Positions 30,922 through 39,030 of a stretch of 45,107 nucleotides of DNA are shown here, in pieces. Origin of the DNA: a virus; the IMG/VR virus record IMGVR_UViG_3300045996_002890, positions 1-45,107 of that record. One strand, 5' to 3'. A program made the translations under genes and the position numbers. Under the pieces are notes generated by a model. That model had not been told where the DNA came from and did not search any database. It saw only the letters and a list, made by a program, of their open reading frames with translations. Each line of letters starts with the position of its first letter. Within the stretch, counting starts at the first letter, position 1.

Positions 30922-31766
30922 CCGCCGTCGAGCTGGCCCCGGGCGTCCATGAACTGCCCGAGGCTGAGTACCACGCCCGACCCGAGCTGTCCTCGACCGG
31001 CGCCCGGAAGCTGCTCGCCCCGTCGTGCCCCGCGCTGTTCCAGTACGAGCGCGAGCATGGCGGGCCGACCAAGCGCGTCTGGGAGATCGGCTCGGCCGCC
31101 CACAAGCTGGTGCTCGGCAGCGGCCCGGACCTCGTCCTCGTCGACAAGGCGCGCTGGGACACCAATGAGATCAAGGCCAAGCTCGCTGACATCCGCGAAG
31201 ACGGCGGCATCCCGCTCAAGCGGCCCGAGTACGACGCCGTGATCGCCATGGCTCAGGCCCTCGGTGAGCACCCGTTCGCGGCCAAGCTCTTCGAGCCCGG
31301 CACCGGCCAGGCCGAGCAGACGCTGATCTGGAAGGACAAGGAGACCGGCGTCATGTGCCGGGCCCTGCTCGACTGGCTGCGCTTCCCGATGCCCGGCTAC
31401 CGCCTCGTCGTGCCGGACTACAAGTCCTGCGCCAGCGCCGAGCCCGGCAAGTTCGCCCGGGCCATGGCCGACCACGGCTACCACATCCAGCTCGCCTGGT
31501 ACCTGGCCGGCATCCGCGCCCTCGACCTCGGCGACGACCAGGCGGTCGGGCTGCTGGTCGCGCAGGAGAAGACCCCGCCCTACCTCGTCACCGTGCTCCA
31601 ACCCGACCAGAGCGCGATGCGGATGGGCGAGATCCGGATGCGCGAGGCGCTGCGCACCTACGCCGAGTGCACCGCCTCGGGCGTCTGGCCGGGCTACGCC
31701 GAAGACGTCGTGCAGGCCGAGCTGCCGCCCTGGGAAACCCGAGAACTGAACGGAGTCATCTGGTGA
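30918..31766 (+). CDS. RecE-like PD-(D/E)XK exonuclease
   Basis: A 282-residue nuclease of the phage RecE/DUF3799 type, expected to resect double-stranded DNA ends for annealing. Visible motifs: H62 in IGSAAHKL, D152 in CRALLDWLR, D167-Y-K169 in VVPDYKSC, and Q191 with Y195 in YHIQLAWYLAG. It lies two genes upstream of a probable annealing protein, the usual exonuclease-annealase pairing. Start GTG overlaps the preceding stop. Confidence 0.88.
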   Translation: MTAVELAPGVHELPEAEYHARPELSSTGARKLLAPSCPALFQYEREHGGPTKRVWEIGSAAHKLVLGSGPDLVLVDKARWDTNEIKAKLADIREDGGIPLKRPEYDAVIAMAQALGEHPFAAKLFEPGTGQAEQTLIWKDKETGVMCRALLDWLRFPMPGYRLVVPDYKSCASAEPGKFARAMADHGYHIQLAWYLAGIRALDLGDDQAVGLLVAQEKTPPYLVTVLQPDQSAMRMGEIRMREALRTYAECTASGVWPGYAEDVVQAELPPWETRELNGVIW

Positions 31767-31963
31767 CTTACTTCAAGGTCAATATCCGGCTCGACGAGAT
31801 GACGCCGCTGGAGCCGAACGCCCAGGGCTACCCGCGCATGGACACCGACACCCTCGCCGACCTGACCCTCACGGGTTCGTCCGAAGAGGACGTGCTGTTC
31901 CAGGCCTCGAAGCACGTCCTGACGCTGCACGACGCCTACGAGAGCAAGAAGGACCCGCGATGA
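31763..31963 (+). CDS. Small protein between nuclease and annealase
   Basis: A 66-residue protein: VTYFKVNIRLDEMTPLEPNA, then DLTLTGSSEEDVLFQASKHV. Short strands and a helix; no Cys. GTGA and ATGA overlaps tie it to the recombination genes. Might assist them; inferred from position only. Confidence 0.6.
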   Translation: MTYFKVNIRLDEMTPLEPNAQGYPRMDTDTLADLTLTGSSEEDVLFQASKHVLTLHDAYESKKDPR

Positions 31964-32898
31964 CCAACGCTATCGACCGGCCCGCGACGGTCGTGCCCAC
32001 CCCGAGCCACGTCGGCCAGGCCACCGCGATCGAGCAGTCCCGCGCTGCCGCCGAGGTCGCCGCTGCCGTGCACGTCGCCCAGGCCAACCCGCGCAACATG
32101 CAGGCCGCCCTCGCCGAGATGCGCGAGAGCTGCCGCCAGATCCGCCTCGCCGAGCGCGCGTTCTTCCGGTACAGCCGGGGCGGAAACAACGTCACCGGCG
32201 CCACCGTCCACCTCGCCCGCGAGCTGGCCCGCTGCTTCGGCAACGTCCAGTACGGCATCGCCGAGCTGCGCCGTGACGACGCCGGCGGCTACTCCGAGAT
32301 GCAGGCCTACGCCTGGGATGTCGAGCGGAACACCCGGTCAGCGCAGATCTTCGTCGTGCCGCACGTCCGCGACACCAAGCAGGGCCAGAAGCAGCTGACC
32401 GACCTGCGCGACATCTACGAGAACAACGCCAACATGGGAGCCCGCCGCCTGCGCGCCGCGATCTGGGCCATCCTGCCGCCCTGGTTCGTCGACGAGGCCG
32501 AGGAGATCTGCAACAGCACGCTGGCCGACGGCGGCGGAGTGCCGCTGCCCAAGCGGATCGCGGACTGGATCGCCGCGTTCGGCCGCCAGGGCGTGTCCGT
32601 GATGCAGCTGGAGCAGAAGCTCGGCCGCGACTCGGGCCGCTGGACGGAACACGACGTCGCCCAGCTCTCGGTGATCGGCAAGTCGGTTGCCCGAGGCGAG
32701 ACGCGCATCGAGGACGAGTTCCCCGCCGAGCGCGTGACCGCATCGGAGCTGACTGCCGCAACGCCGAAGGCCAGGGCCGCCTGCGGGTTCTCGACGCCGG
32801 ACGGCGCGTGCACGCTGCCCGCCGGCCACCCGGTCGGCCCGGACCTCGACGGCTTCGACGGCCATGACGTCGTCCCGGGCGGTGGCACCGATGCGTGA
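31960..32898 (+). CDS. Probable single-strand annealing/recombination protein
   Basis: A 312-residue protein of a type I recall from actinophages next to RecE-like nucleases. Key stretches: IEQSRAAAEVAAAVHVAQAN, PRNMQAALAEMRESCRQIRL, AERAFFRYSRGGNNVTGATV, DLRDIYENNANMGARRLRAA and IWAILPPWFVDEAEEICNS. The C-terminal 50 residues add a Cys/His part (ACGFSTPDGACTLPAGH). A RecT-like role is inferred from partner and pattern; it was not tested against RecT structures. Confidence 0.65.
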   Translation: MTNAIDRPATVVPTPSHVGQATAIEQSRAAAEVAAAVHVAQANPRNMQAALAEMRESCRQIRLAERAFFRYSRGGNNVTGATVHLARELARCFGNVQYGIAELRRDDAGGYSEMQAYAWDVERNTRSAQIFVVPHVRDTKQGQKQLTDLRDIYENNANMGARRLRAAIWAILPPWFVDEAEEICNSTLADGGGVPLPKRIADWIAAFGRQGVSVMQLEQKLGRDSGRWTEHDVAQLSVIGKSVARGETRIEDEFPAERVTASELTAATPKARAACGFSTPDGACTLPAGHPVGPDLDGFDGHDVVPGGGTDA

Positions 32899-33100
32899 GC
32901 TGTCCGCCTGCCGCAAGGCGATCCTCAACCTCCTCCACGCCGGCGAGTCCACCGCCATCCGGCTGGCAGTCATCCTCGGCCGCGAGCACACCAACGTCTC
33001 CCGCGACCTGCGCTTCCTGCGCGACGCCGGTCTGGTCTCGCGCCAGCTCGACGGCAGGCGCTACCTCTACTCACTGACGGCGGCGGGAGCAAAGCGGTGA
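32891..33100 (+). CDS. Winged-helix DNA-binding protein
   Basis: A 69-residue ArsR/MarR-like winged helix: SACRKAILNLLHAGESTAIR, LAVILGREHTNVSRDLRFLR, then a wing DGRRYLYSLTAAG. Starts inside the end of the previous gene. Likely transcription regulator. Confidence 0.75.
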   Translation: MRELSACRKAILNLLHAGESTAIRLAVILGREHTNVSRDLRFLRDAGLVSRQLDGRRYLYSLTAAGAKR

Positions 33101-33276
33101 GCACCGTCAACTGGGCCCGCTTCCGCAAGTGCCCGTCGTGCGCGGCGGCGCTGGGCCAGCCGTGCGTGCTGCTGGCCGGCGCGATCGAGACGAACGGCGT
33201 GGCCGACCCGAACTCGCCCGAGCGCTCCGCCCCGCACCGCAACCGCAAGCTGCGAGCGGGGTACGGCCGTGGCTAG
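33097..33276 (+). CDS. Zinc-ribbon mini-protein
   Basis: A 59-residue protein with NWARFRKCPSCAAALGQPCV and a late PHRNRK. The C-x2-C-x7-C-xn-H pattern is shared by a small actinobacterial zinc-finger family. GTG start overlaps the preceding stop. Function unknown; nucleic-acid or protein binding is possible. Confidence 0.7.
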   Translation: MSTVNWARFRKCPSCAAALGQPCVLLAGAIETNGVADPNSPERSAPHRNRKLRAGYGRG

Positions 33277-33640
33277 CTCACTGGAACCGCTGCACATTCG
33301 CCGCATGCTCGGCCGCTCGAACTGGTCGACGCCGATCCCGTGGGGGCCGGACGGCTGGGCTTACAAGAGCCTCGACGGTGCCGCCTCGGTGATCGTCACC
33401 CTCGGCCTGCACGACGGTGACGAGTGGCTGCACGCCTCGTTCGCCCGGCCCGACTCGATGCCGACGTACGACGACCTGAAGGCGCTGCACGCGGCCGTCT
33501 TCGGCGATGGCTGGGCGTACCAGGTCTTCGCGCCGCCGAGCGACCACGTGAACATCCACAGCTTCGCGCTGCACCTGTTCGGCCGCTTCGATGGCAATCC
33601 CGCCCTGCCCGACTTCACCGAGGGAACGGGGTCGATCTGA
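33269..33640 (+). CDS. Conserved-type hypothetical protein
   Basis: A 123-residue protein with DEWLHASFARPDSMPTYDDL, KALHAAVFGDGWAYQVFAPP, and DHVNIHSFALHLFGRFDGNP. This strongly conserved-looking segment is widespread in phages in my memory, but no activity is known to me. It overlaps both neighbours. Confidence 0.75.
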   Translation: MASSLEPLHIRRMLGRSNWSTPIPWGPDGWAYKSLDGAASVIVTLGLHDGDEWLHASFARPDSMPTYDDLKALHAAVFGDGWAYQVFAPPSDHVNIHSFALHLFGRFDGNPALPDFTEGTGSI

Positions 33641-33921
33641 TGAGCGTCTGGCTTCGCCGCGTCGTCAACCGGATGGTCACGCCAGTGGACCGCCCCGGCG
33701 CCGACGACCTCAGCATCGTCCCCGGCCTGTTCCCGTCGGTGCCCGACGACGCGATCGCCCAGCTCGCCACCGAGCAGGAGATCAGCGACCTCGACGACAA
33801 GATCTGGAAGCGCCACGTCGCGGGCCACACCGCCGACCGGGACCGGCTGCTCGACCAGCGCAACCGGCTGCGGGCAGCCCGGCCGACGCACGTGCCCGTC
33901 ATCCCGGGACGGCCGTCGTGA
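33640..33921 (+). CDS. Helical hypothetical protein
   Basis: A 93-residue protein: VPDDAIAQLATEQEISDLDD and IWKRHVAGHTADRDRLLDQR, a likely helical hairpin, with a Pro-rich end. Overlaps adjacent genes by TGATG and GTGA. No function recognised. Confidence 0.65.
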   Translation: MSVWLRRVVNRMVTPVDRPGADDLSIVPGLFPSVPDDAIAQLATEQEISDLDDKIWKRHVAGHTADRDRLLDQRNRLRAARPTHVPVIPGRPS

Positions 33922-34124
33922 GCTACCACCTCGGCCGGTCCTGGCCCGGCGACACCCACATCGAGGACGTCTGCCCGTGCCCGAAGCAGCCGTGCGGCCT
34001 CGTCGACACCGACAAGACCAGCCCCGACTGCGACCAGCACCACGTTGGCAACGGCCATCACGCCAGGACCACGCGCCAAGGGCATGCCGCCGAGCGCTGC
34101 CCCGGCGCACGGGAGGCGTCGTGA
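33918..34124 (+). CDS. Cys/His-rich mini-protein
   Basis: A 68-residue protein with CPCPKQPCGLVDTDKTSPDC and DQHH, plus a later HH and C. Multiple metal ligands suggest a zinc-bound fold. Similar small proteins recur in actinophage early operons. Function unknown. Confidence 0.65.
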   Translation: MSYHLGRSWPGDTHIEDVCPCPKQPCGLVDTDKTSPDCDQHHVGNGHHARTTRQGHAAERCPGAREAS

Positions 34125-34267
34125 CCCAGGTGATCGCGGGCGTGATCGCGCTGCTGCTGGTGATCGCCGCCGCCGGGGCGATGACCCTGCTCGGCAACCA
34201 GCTCGACCCCCACAACCGCGAGGCCGACGACGAGGCGGCCGAAGAAGACCGGAGGCGACTGCGATGA
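34121..34267 (+). CDS. Small single-pass membrane protein
   Basis: A 48-residue protein: hydrophobic segment VIAGVIALLLVIAAAGAMTL followed by an acidic-basic tail (READDEAAEEDRRRLR). Coupled overlaps on both sides. Unknown role at the membrane. Confidence 0.6.
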   Translation: MTQVIAGVIALLLVIAAAGAMTLLGNQLDPHNREADDEAAEEDRRRLR

Positions 34268-34845
34268 CCGACCCGATCGAGACCGGCCCCGAGGCCGCCG
34301 CCTACATCAAGTCGGTCATCCGCGACGGCGTGGTGATCCGCACCGACGAGCCCAACTGGAACCCGTCCACCTCGGCCCAGCTGCGTGAGACGCAGGCCGC
34401 CCTCGCCGCCTCGCAGGCCGACCTGACCGCGATGGAGCGCGAGCGCGACGAGGCGCGCGAGGACGCGGCCAGCGTTCGTCGCTCGCTCGACCACGCCAAC
34501 GGCCACCGCGAGGCCTTCCTGCGCCAGCGGGACGAGGCGATCGCAGAGCTGGCCAGCGCCCGCACCGAGCTGGAGCAGCTGCGCCGCGAGGTACGGATCC
34601 TCGGCTGGCAGCTCGCCGCGGTCGTGGAGTTCGCCAGCGCCTACCAGCCCAACGCCGAACGCGGCTGGGCCGTCGCCATCGTCCACGACAAGCCGTGCGC
34701 CACCTGCAAGCAGGACATCACCTGCGGCCAGGCGTACGCGCGGCTGCCGGGCGCGAAGGGATCCGTCCACGTCGTCTGCCCGCCGCCCGAAGACCCCCCG
34801 AGCGCGCCCGTGCCGGGGCACCACGAAGGAGCAACAGAGCAGTGA
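34264..34845 (+). CDS. Coiled-coil protein with C-terminal Cys motif
   Basis: A 193-residue protein. Residues about 38-117 form a coiled coil (AMERERDEAREDAASVRRSL, ELASARTELEQLRREVRI). The C-terminus has CATCKQDITCGQAYARLPG and VHVVCPPP, a probable zinc site found in other actinophage proteins. Function unknown. Confidence 0.7.
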   Translation: MTDPIETGPEAAAYIKSVIRDGVVIRTDEPNWNPSTSAQLRETQAALAASQADLTAMERERDEAREDAASVRRSLDHANGHREAFLRQRDEAIAELASARTELEQLRREVRILGWQLAAVVEFASAYQPNAERGWAVAIVHDKPCATCKQDITCGQAYARLPGAKGSVHVVCPPPEDPPSAPVPGHHEGATEQ

Positions 34846-35675
34846 ACCGATACCTGACCGCCGCCCTCGCCGCGGTCGTCCTGGCCCTCGCCATCCCCGG
34901 CACAGCCCAGGCCACCGAGGGCACCGCGATCGACGCCTGCGTGCCCGGCTGGTACGTCAACCCCGACGAGACCGACAACAAGCCGGAAGCCACCGAGGCC
35001 GGGCTGAAGTTCGAGGGCAAAGACCTCGCCCACCACGAGCACCGGCCGCTCGACCTCGCCGACGTCCGCGCCGGCAGCTTCGTGGCCGACGGCGACGCGG
35101 GCAAGCTCTTCATGAAGCTCGAGACGACCGCGCCGTACTCCACGATCGTCGTCACCGGCGAGGGCACGTTCTGGTCCACGGCCATGACCTACGACCAGGA
35201 GGGCGGCCAGGGCAAGCCGGTCGCCAAGGTCTCGGACCTCGTCGGCAAGCCCACCAAGCCGGGCAAGCCCGCGCTGACCGCCGACACCAAGGTCGTCACG
35301 TTCGGCGTCGGCTATGCCACCGAGGCGGGCAGCACCGTCGTGTCGTCGATCCGCTTCCACGGCACCACGTACGACGTCACCTGCAAGCCGGAGCCGACCC
35401 CGACTCCGACTGTCAGCGCCTCGCCGTCGGTGTCGCCTTCGCCGTCCACCTCGGCCAGCGTCTCGCCGTCGGCCACGGCCAGCGTCACGGCCACGCCCAC
35501 CGGCAGCGCCTCGGCCAGCCCGACCACCGTGCCGGGCAACGCAGGCGGAGAGCCGGGGCTGCCGGTCACCGGGCCCGCGCTGAAGGTCGGCGTCGGAGTC
35601 GGCCTGATCCTGCTCGCCACCGGCGCGGTCTTCGTCTTCTTCTCCCGCCGCCGCCGCAACCGATTCGAGGCCTGA
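34842..35675 (+). CDS. Secreted LPxTG wall-anchored protein
   Basis: A 277-residue exported protein. Signal peptide at 1-24 (MNRYLTAALAAVVLALAIPG, then TAQA). Globular part about 30-182 with two cysteines, C33 and C181. Ser/Thr/Pro stalk at 185-230. Sortase signal LPVTG at 240-244, hydrophobic helix 246-267, and a positive tail RRRRNR. Host sortase should attach it to peptidoglycan. Made from an early gene, it could alter the infected or lysogenic cell surface, for example against superinfection; that is inference. GTG start after GAAGGAGCAACAGAGCA. Confidence 0.85.
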   Translation: MNRYLTAALAAVVLALAIPGTAQATEGTAIDACVPGWYVNPDETDNKPEATEAGLKFEGKDLAHHEHRPLDLADVRAGSFVADGDAGKLFMKLETTAPYSTIVVTGEGTFWSTAMTYDQEGGQGKPVAKVSDLVGKPTKPGKPALTADTKVVTFGVGYATEAGSTVVSSIRFHGTTYDVTCKPEPTPTPTVSASPSVSPSPSTSASVSPSATASVTATPTGSASASPTTVPGNAGGEPGLPVTGPALKVGVGVGLILLATGAVFVFFSRRRRNRFEA

Positions 35676-35678
35676 CCC

Positions 35679-35957
35679 ATGCCGAAGTTCCGCAAGAAGC
35701 CCGTCGAGATCGAAGCCATCCAGTGGACCGGTGACAACGCGGCTGAGCTGAACCACTTCGCCGCCAGTCATTTCGACGTGCTCGACGAGCAGGACCGGGC
35801 GAACTGCGACGACCCCGAGGCGACGGCTCAGATCTTCGACGTCCTGCACTCGACGTGGGTGCTGGTCCAGACCAACGACTGGATCATCCGGGGCGTTCAG
35901 GGCGAGTTCTACCCCTGTCGCACCGACGTCTTCGAGGCCACGTACGACCCGGCCTGA
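35679..35957 (+). CDS. Widespread phage hypothetical protein
   Basis: A 92-residue protein starting PKFRKKPVEIEAIQWTGDNA and ending with DWIIRGVQGEFYPCRTDVFE. This start and ending are a recognisable phage family found across many phages; its biochemical role is not known to me. It follows the wall-protein gene by three bases. Confidence 0.8.
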   Translation: MPKFRKKPVEIEAIQWTGDNAAELNHFAASHFDVLDEQDRANCDDPEATAQIFDVLHSTWVLVQTNDWIIRGVQGEFYPCRTDVFEATYDPA

Positions 35958-35967
35958 CCTGACCGCA

Positions 35968-35994
35968 CCGGTGCCCGATGTCAACGGGCACCGG
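35968..35994 (+). other. Intergenic hairpin, 10-bp stem
   Basis: CCGGTGCCCG (35968-35977), loop ATGTCAA, CGGGCACCGG (35985-35994). No T-run follows, so it may slow or process the transcript rather than end it. It separates two coupled gene blocks. Confidence 0.65.
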
Positions 35995-36018
35995 GGCCCC
36001 CTTCGACCAGGAGACCTC

Positions 36019-36165
36019 ATGCCCAAGGAATTCACCCACTCCCGCGTCTATCCGCTGCGGCCCCGCATCTGGCCGTGGCTCGTGTTCGCCCTTGCCCTGG
36101 CCCTCGTGCTCGGCCTCGGCCTGTGGGCGTTCGTCGCAACCACCGGCGGAGAGGGCGGAAACTGA
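36019..36165 (+). CDS. Small single-pass membrane protein
   Basis: A 48-residue protein with one hydrophobic helix (IWPWLVFALALALVLGLGLW, continuing AFVATT). ATG at 36019 has a CCAGGAGACCTC ribosome site and is preferred over an upstream ATG inside the hairpin loop. Followed by another membrane gene. Confidence 0.65.
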   Translation: MPKEFTHSRVYPLRPRIWPWLVFALALALVLGLGLWAFVATTGGEGGN

Positions 36166-36638
36166 TGATCGACCACAACGGAGCATGGCTCCCCAGTGTC
36201 TACCTCTGGCTGCCCGTGCTGGCCGTGGCCACTCTGATCAGCCTGGCCTTCACGGTCGTGGCCATCCTCGCCTCGTCCATCAAGGACGAGCGCGGTCGGC
36301 GCGACCATGAGCACTGGTTCATGGCGTGGCTTGGCCCGACCGCCCTGCTGTGCCTGATCATCGGATCGGCGTTCGGCTACTACCCCTACGACGGCGACTA
36401 CCACAAGCTCCAGCCCGCCAGCGGTGTCGTGCAGGCCGTCGACAGCCGCTTCCTCGCCGCCTCGCAGTACGTCGTGGTCACCTACGACACCGGGCTCACC
36501 GTGCGCTGCGACGACAGCCGGTGCGCCACCGTCCGGCCCGGCGAGATCCTGCGCCTGCTGTGCACCAAGGAGCACCAGTTCGGCTCGCCGCTGGCCGCCG
36601 ACGGCTGGGGCTGCCGATGGGGTGGCACCGATGGCTGA
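36165..36638 (+). CDS. Two-helix membrane protein
   Basis: A 157-residue protein with hydrophobic segments at about 12-34 (LWLPVLAVATLISLAFTVVA) and 53-70 (LGPTALLCLIIGSAFGYYPY), then a soluble domain with YVVVTYDTGLTVRCDDSRC and LCTKEHQFGSP. Membrane-linked, function unknown. TGATG overlap at its start. Confidence 0.65.
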   Translation: MIDHNGAWLPSVYLWLPVLAVATLISLAFTVVAILASSIKDERGRRDHEHWFMAWLGPTALLCLIIGSAFGYYPYDGDYHKLQPASGVVQAVDSRFLAASQYVVVTYDTGLTVRCDDSRCATVRPGEILRLLCTKEHQFGSPLAADGWGCRWGGTDG

Positions 36639-36750
36639 GGCTCCCGGCCTGTTCTGGCTTCAGGCCGCGCTCTACGTCACCCCGTGGTGGGCCTGGGCAG
36701 CCGGCGCGGCCGTGCTCATCCCCGCCTCCATCGCCATCTGGAGGGCCTGA
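36631..36750 (+). CDS. Tiny membrane protein
   Basis: A 39-residue, Trp/Ala-rich hydrophobic protein (FWLQAALYVTPWWAWAAGAA, then VLIPASIAIW). Overlaps both neighbours in the operon style of this region. Short, so moderate confidence. Confidence 0.55.
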   Translation: MAEAPGLFWLQAALYVTPWWAWAAGAAVLIPASIAIWRA

Positions 36751-37103
36751 TGGGCGAGAAGCTGCGATGGAAGATCGCTGACCTCGTCAACCGCGTGTTC
36801 CATCGCCGCCAGTGCTGGGCCGACCTCGTCACGTGGGCCATGCACGACCGCAAGCGAGACCCCGGCGCAGGGCTGGCCTACAACCTGCCGTGGCGTCCGA
36901 TCGAAGAGACCTGCTTCAAGGACGCCGAGCGGGCCGGGCGCTGCTACTGCGGCAAGGTCGGCTCCGACCGTGTGGTGCTCCGCGCCGACGAGAAGGTGTG
37001 CGTTACGCGGATGCCCGGTCGCACAGACGACCGGCTGTGCTCGCGGCCCGACGGCCACGACGGCATGCACCGGTGCGGCGGCGTCGAGTGGGGGCGGGCG
37101 TGA
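36750..37103 (+). CDS. Hypothetical protein with Cys motifs
   Basis: A 117-residue protein: basic N-terminus (GEKLRWKIADLVNRVFHRRQ), then AGRCYCGKVGSDRVV and CVTRMPGRTDDRLCSRPDGH, ending HRCGGVEWGR. Spaced Cys and His suggest zinc binding. No family assigned. Confidence 0.6.
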   Translation: MGEKLRWKIADLVNRVFHRRQCWADLVTWAMHDRKRDPGAGLAYNLPWRPIEETCFKDAERAGRCYCGKVGSDRVVLRADEKVCVTRMPGRTDDRLCSRPDGHDGMHRCGGVEWGRA

Positions 37104-37231
37104 CCGAGGACCGCGACTACCACAACCAGGACTGCCGCAACCTGCTGCCGCTGGCGATCCTGTTCACCCTGTTCTACGCCCTGCCCCGGCTGGCGTGGGA
37201 CTCGTGGCGCGGCCGGCGAGGTGCCCGGTGA
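37100..37231 (+). CDS. Tiny hydrophobic protein
   Basis: A 43-residue protein, NLLPLAILFTLFYALPRLAW in the middle and a basic end RGRRGAR. GTG start and GTGA end overlaps fit the operon. Probably membrane-inserted. Confidence 0.5.
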   Translation: MTEDRDYHNQDCRNLLPLAILFTLFYALPRLAWDSWRGRRGAR

Positions 37232-37977
37232 AGCCGCGGCTGCTCGACCTGTTCTGCTGCGAGGGCGGCGCCGCAGCCGGCTACGTCGAGGCCGGCTTCG
37301 AGGTGCACGGCGTCGATCTGGTGCACATTGACCCGACAGAGCGGAAGAAGCAGACGCGGGCCATGCGCGCTCGCTACCTCGCCGCCGGCGGAACGTCCTT
37401 CACTGTTGCCGATGCCACGACGTTCCCGCTCGACGGCTTCGACGTCGTGCACGCCTCGCCGCCGTGCAAGGACCACACCGAGCTGGCCTCGCTGTCGGGC
37501 GGTGACGGCACGGGCTGGATGCTGCCGCACACCATTGGCCGGATAAGGGAATCCGGGCTTCCGTACGTCATCGAGAACGTGGTCAGCGCGAGCACGAAGC
37601 GGCACATGGATGGCGCCATCATGCTGTGCGGGTCCATGTTCGGCCTCGGGGCGCCTGGCACCGGATTTCGCCGCAACGGCGTAACGACGCACATCCCGCC
37701 GTGGCGGACGCTTCAGCGGCACCGCCTGTTCCTGACCTCGTTCCCCGTGCTGGTGCCGCCTGACCAGTGCTCAGGCAAGCCCGTGGGCGGGGTGTACGGC
37801 ACCGGCGGCGGCGGTCAGATGACGCGCGGCTACAAGTTCAACTCTGCCGAGTCGCGGCTGGCGATGCAGATGCCCTGGGCGTCGCGCAACGGCTGCTCGC
37901 AGGCCATCCCGCCGGCGTACACGCAGTTCCTCGGCGACCTGATGATGGCCGCCTTGAGCAGCGTAGGTGCCCGGTGA
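37228..37977 (+). CDS. DNA cytosine methyltransferase (C5 type)
   Basis: A 249-residue methylase: SAM motif LLDLFCCEGGAAAGYVEAGF, catalytic PPC at 78-80 (ASPPCKDHT), and ENV at 116-118 (LPYVIENVVS). C-terminal RHRLFLTSFPV resembles motif VIII. The short target-recognition region and compact size resemble phage orphan methylases. It likely modifies phage DNA to escape host restriction; no restriction enzyme gene is nearby. Confidence 0.88.
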   Translation: MKPRLLDLFCCEGGAAAGYVEAGFEVHGVDLVHIDPTERKKQTRAMRARYLAAGGTSFTVADATTFPLDGFDVVHASPPCKDHTELASLSGGDGTGWMLPHTIGRIRESGLPYVIENVVSASTKRHMDGAIMLCGSMFGLGAPGTGFRRNGVTTHIPPWRTLQRHRLFLTSFPVLVPPDQCSGKPVGGVYGTGGGGQMTRGYKFNSAESRLAMQMPWASRNGCSQAIPPAYTQFLGDLMMAALSSVGAR

Positions 37978-38213
37978 GCGACTCGATCAAGACCCAGCTG
38001 GACCGGGGTGAGTCGGTCAACGACGACCTGCGCGAGGTGGCCATCGCCCGGGTCAGCCGCGAGGCCATGGCCGACATGCTGCTCGACATGCTCGGCCTGG
38101 GCGAGGTCGAGGCCGTCGACCCGCTGTGCCCGTCGTGCCGCAAGCCGACACCCAGGTCCGGCATCTGCCGCCGCCTGAGCAAGTGCCGCGCCGACCGGGA
38201 GGCAGGCCGATGA
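37974..38213 (+). CDS. Small protein with zinc-ribbon end
   Basis: A 79-residue protein; first part helical (KTQLDRGESVNDDLREVAIA, REAMADMLLDMLG), then CPSCRKPTPRSGICRRLSKC, a likely zinc ribbon. GTGA overlap with the methylase gene. Confidence 0.65.
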   Translation: MSDSIKTQLDRGESVNDDLREVAIARVSREAMADMLLDMLGLGEVEAVDPLCPSCRKPTPRSGICRRLSKCRADREAGR

Positions 38214-38671
38214 TCGAGGTGACGAAAGAGATGGTGCAGGAGGTCTACTCCCGCATCGACTTCGTGAACCACGGCGACGACGGCATTGCCGAGGGCCTGA
38301 CCGCCGTGCTCGCCATCGTCGAGCGGAACTACACCATCACGCCGTACCGCGAGGGCGACTGGGCTGACCGCAAGTGCGACGGATGCGGTCGCTCGGTGGC
38401 GGCGCGGTCGAAGGTAGTGCGAGTGCTCTGCGTGGTCTGCCATCCGGCCGACCTCCCGCTAGGCCCGCACGAGCGTCCGGAAATGCTGTCGGATCGCCTC
38501 GGCTACCCGCCCGAGGTTGGCGATGAGGAATGGCGACGGCACCCGTTGTCCAAGGAGACGTGCTCCGAGACGCTCGAAACGAAGGGCGCGGTGGTCCGCT
38601 GCGGCAAGAAGCCGAACCACCTCGACAACGCCCACCTCGCCCGGCACGACGGCTGGGACGTGATCTGGTGA
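38210..38671 (+). CDS. Hypothetical protein with several Cys pairs
   Basis: A 153-residue protein. Helical start (MIEVTKEMVQEVYSRIDFVN), then KCDGCGRSVAARSKVV with CVVCHPADLP, and a second Cys/His part (CSETLETKGAVVRCGKKPNH, HLARHDG). Two possible metal sites. Function unknown. Confidence 0.65.
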   Translation: MIEVTKEMVQEVYSRIDFVNHGDDGIAEGLTAVLAIVERNYTITPYREGDWADRKCDGCGRSVAARSKVVRVLCVVCHPADLPLGPHERPEMLSDRLGYPPEVGDEEWRRHPLSKETCSETLETKGAVVRCGKKPNHLDNAHLARHDGWDVIW

Positions 38672-38853
38672 CGCCGCCGAAGAGCCGGGTCACCCCGCAC
38701 CTGTTCCGCCGTGACCCGCAGGTGCCGCCCGACATCAACGGCCACGGTGCCTGCGCCGATTGCCACCTGATCGGCCAGCCCGGCGACACCCACCACACCC
38801 TGCCCGAGCCGGTCGGCGACGTCCGCCAGCTGGCCGCCCACGAGGAGGACTGA
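38668..38853 (+). CDS. Small Cys/His protein
   Basis: A 61-residue protein with HGACADCHLIGQPGDTHHTL, a CxxC-His pattern, and an acidic end. GTG start overlaps the previous stop. Function unknown. Confidence 0.6.
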   Translation: MTPPKSRVTPHLFRRDPQVPPDINGHGACADCHLIGQPGDTHHTLPEPVGDVRQLAAHEED

Positions 38854-38856
38854 CCG

Positions 38857-39030
38857 ATGACCCGCTTTATGCACGCCCACGTCCACGCCGTCCTGACCGA
38901 CAACTCCGAGCCGGTGTCGGAGGATTTCTCAACCGAGGTCAGCGAGGAGGAGCCCGAAGAGGCCGCGCTCAAGCTGGCGGGCTGGCTCCGGGATCTCGCC
39001 GCGCAGGTCGAGCAGGGCGTCCGGGACTGA
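38857..39030 (+). CDS. Small acidic protein
   Basis: A 57-residue protein: RFMHAHVHAVLTDNSEPVSE, then an acidic helix EEEPEEAALKLAGWLRDLAA. CGAGGAGGACTGACC gives a good ribosome site. It precedes the adenine methylase gene. No known function. Confidence 0.55.
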   Translation: MTRFMHAHVHAVLTDNSEPVSEDFSTEVSEEEPEEAALKLAGWLRDLAAQVEQGVRD

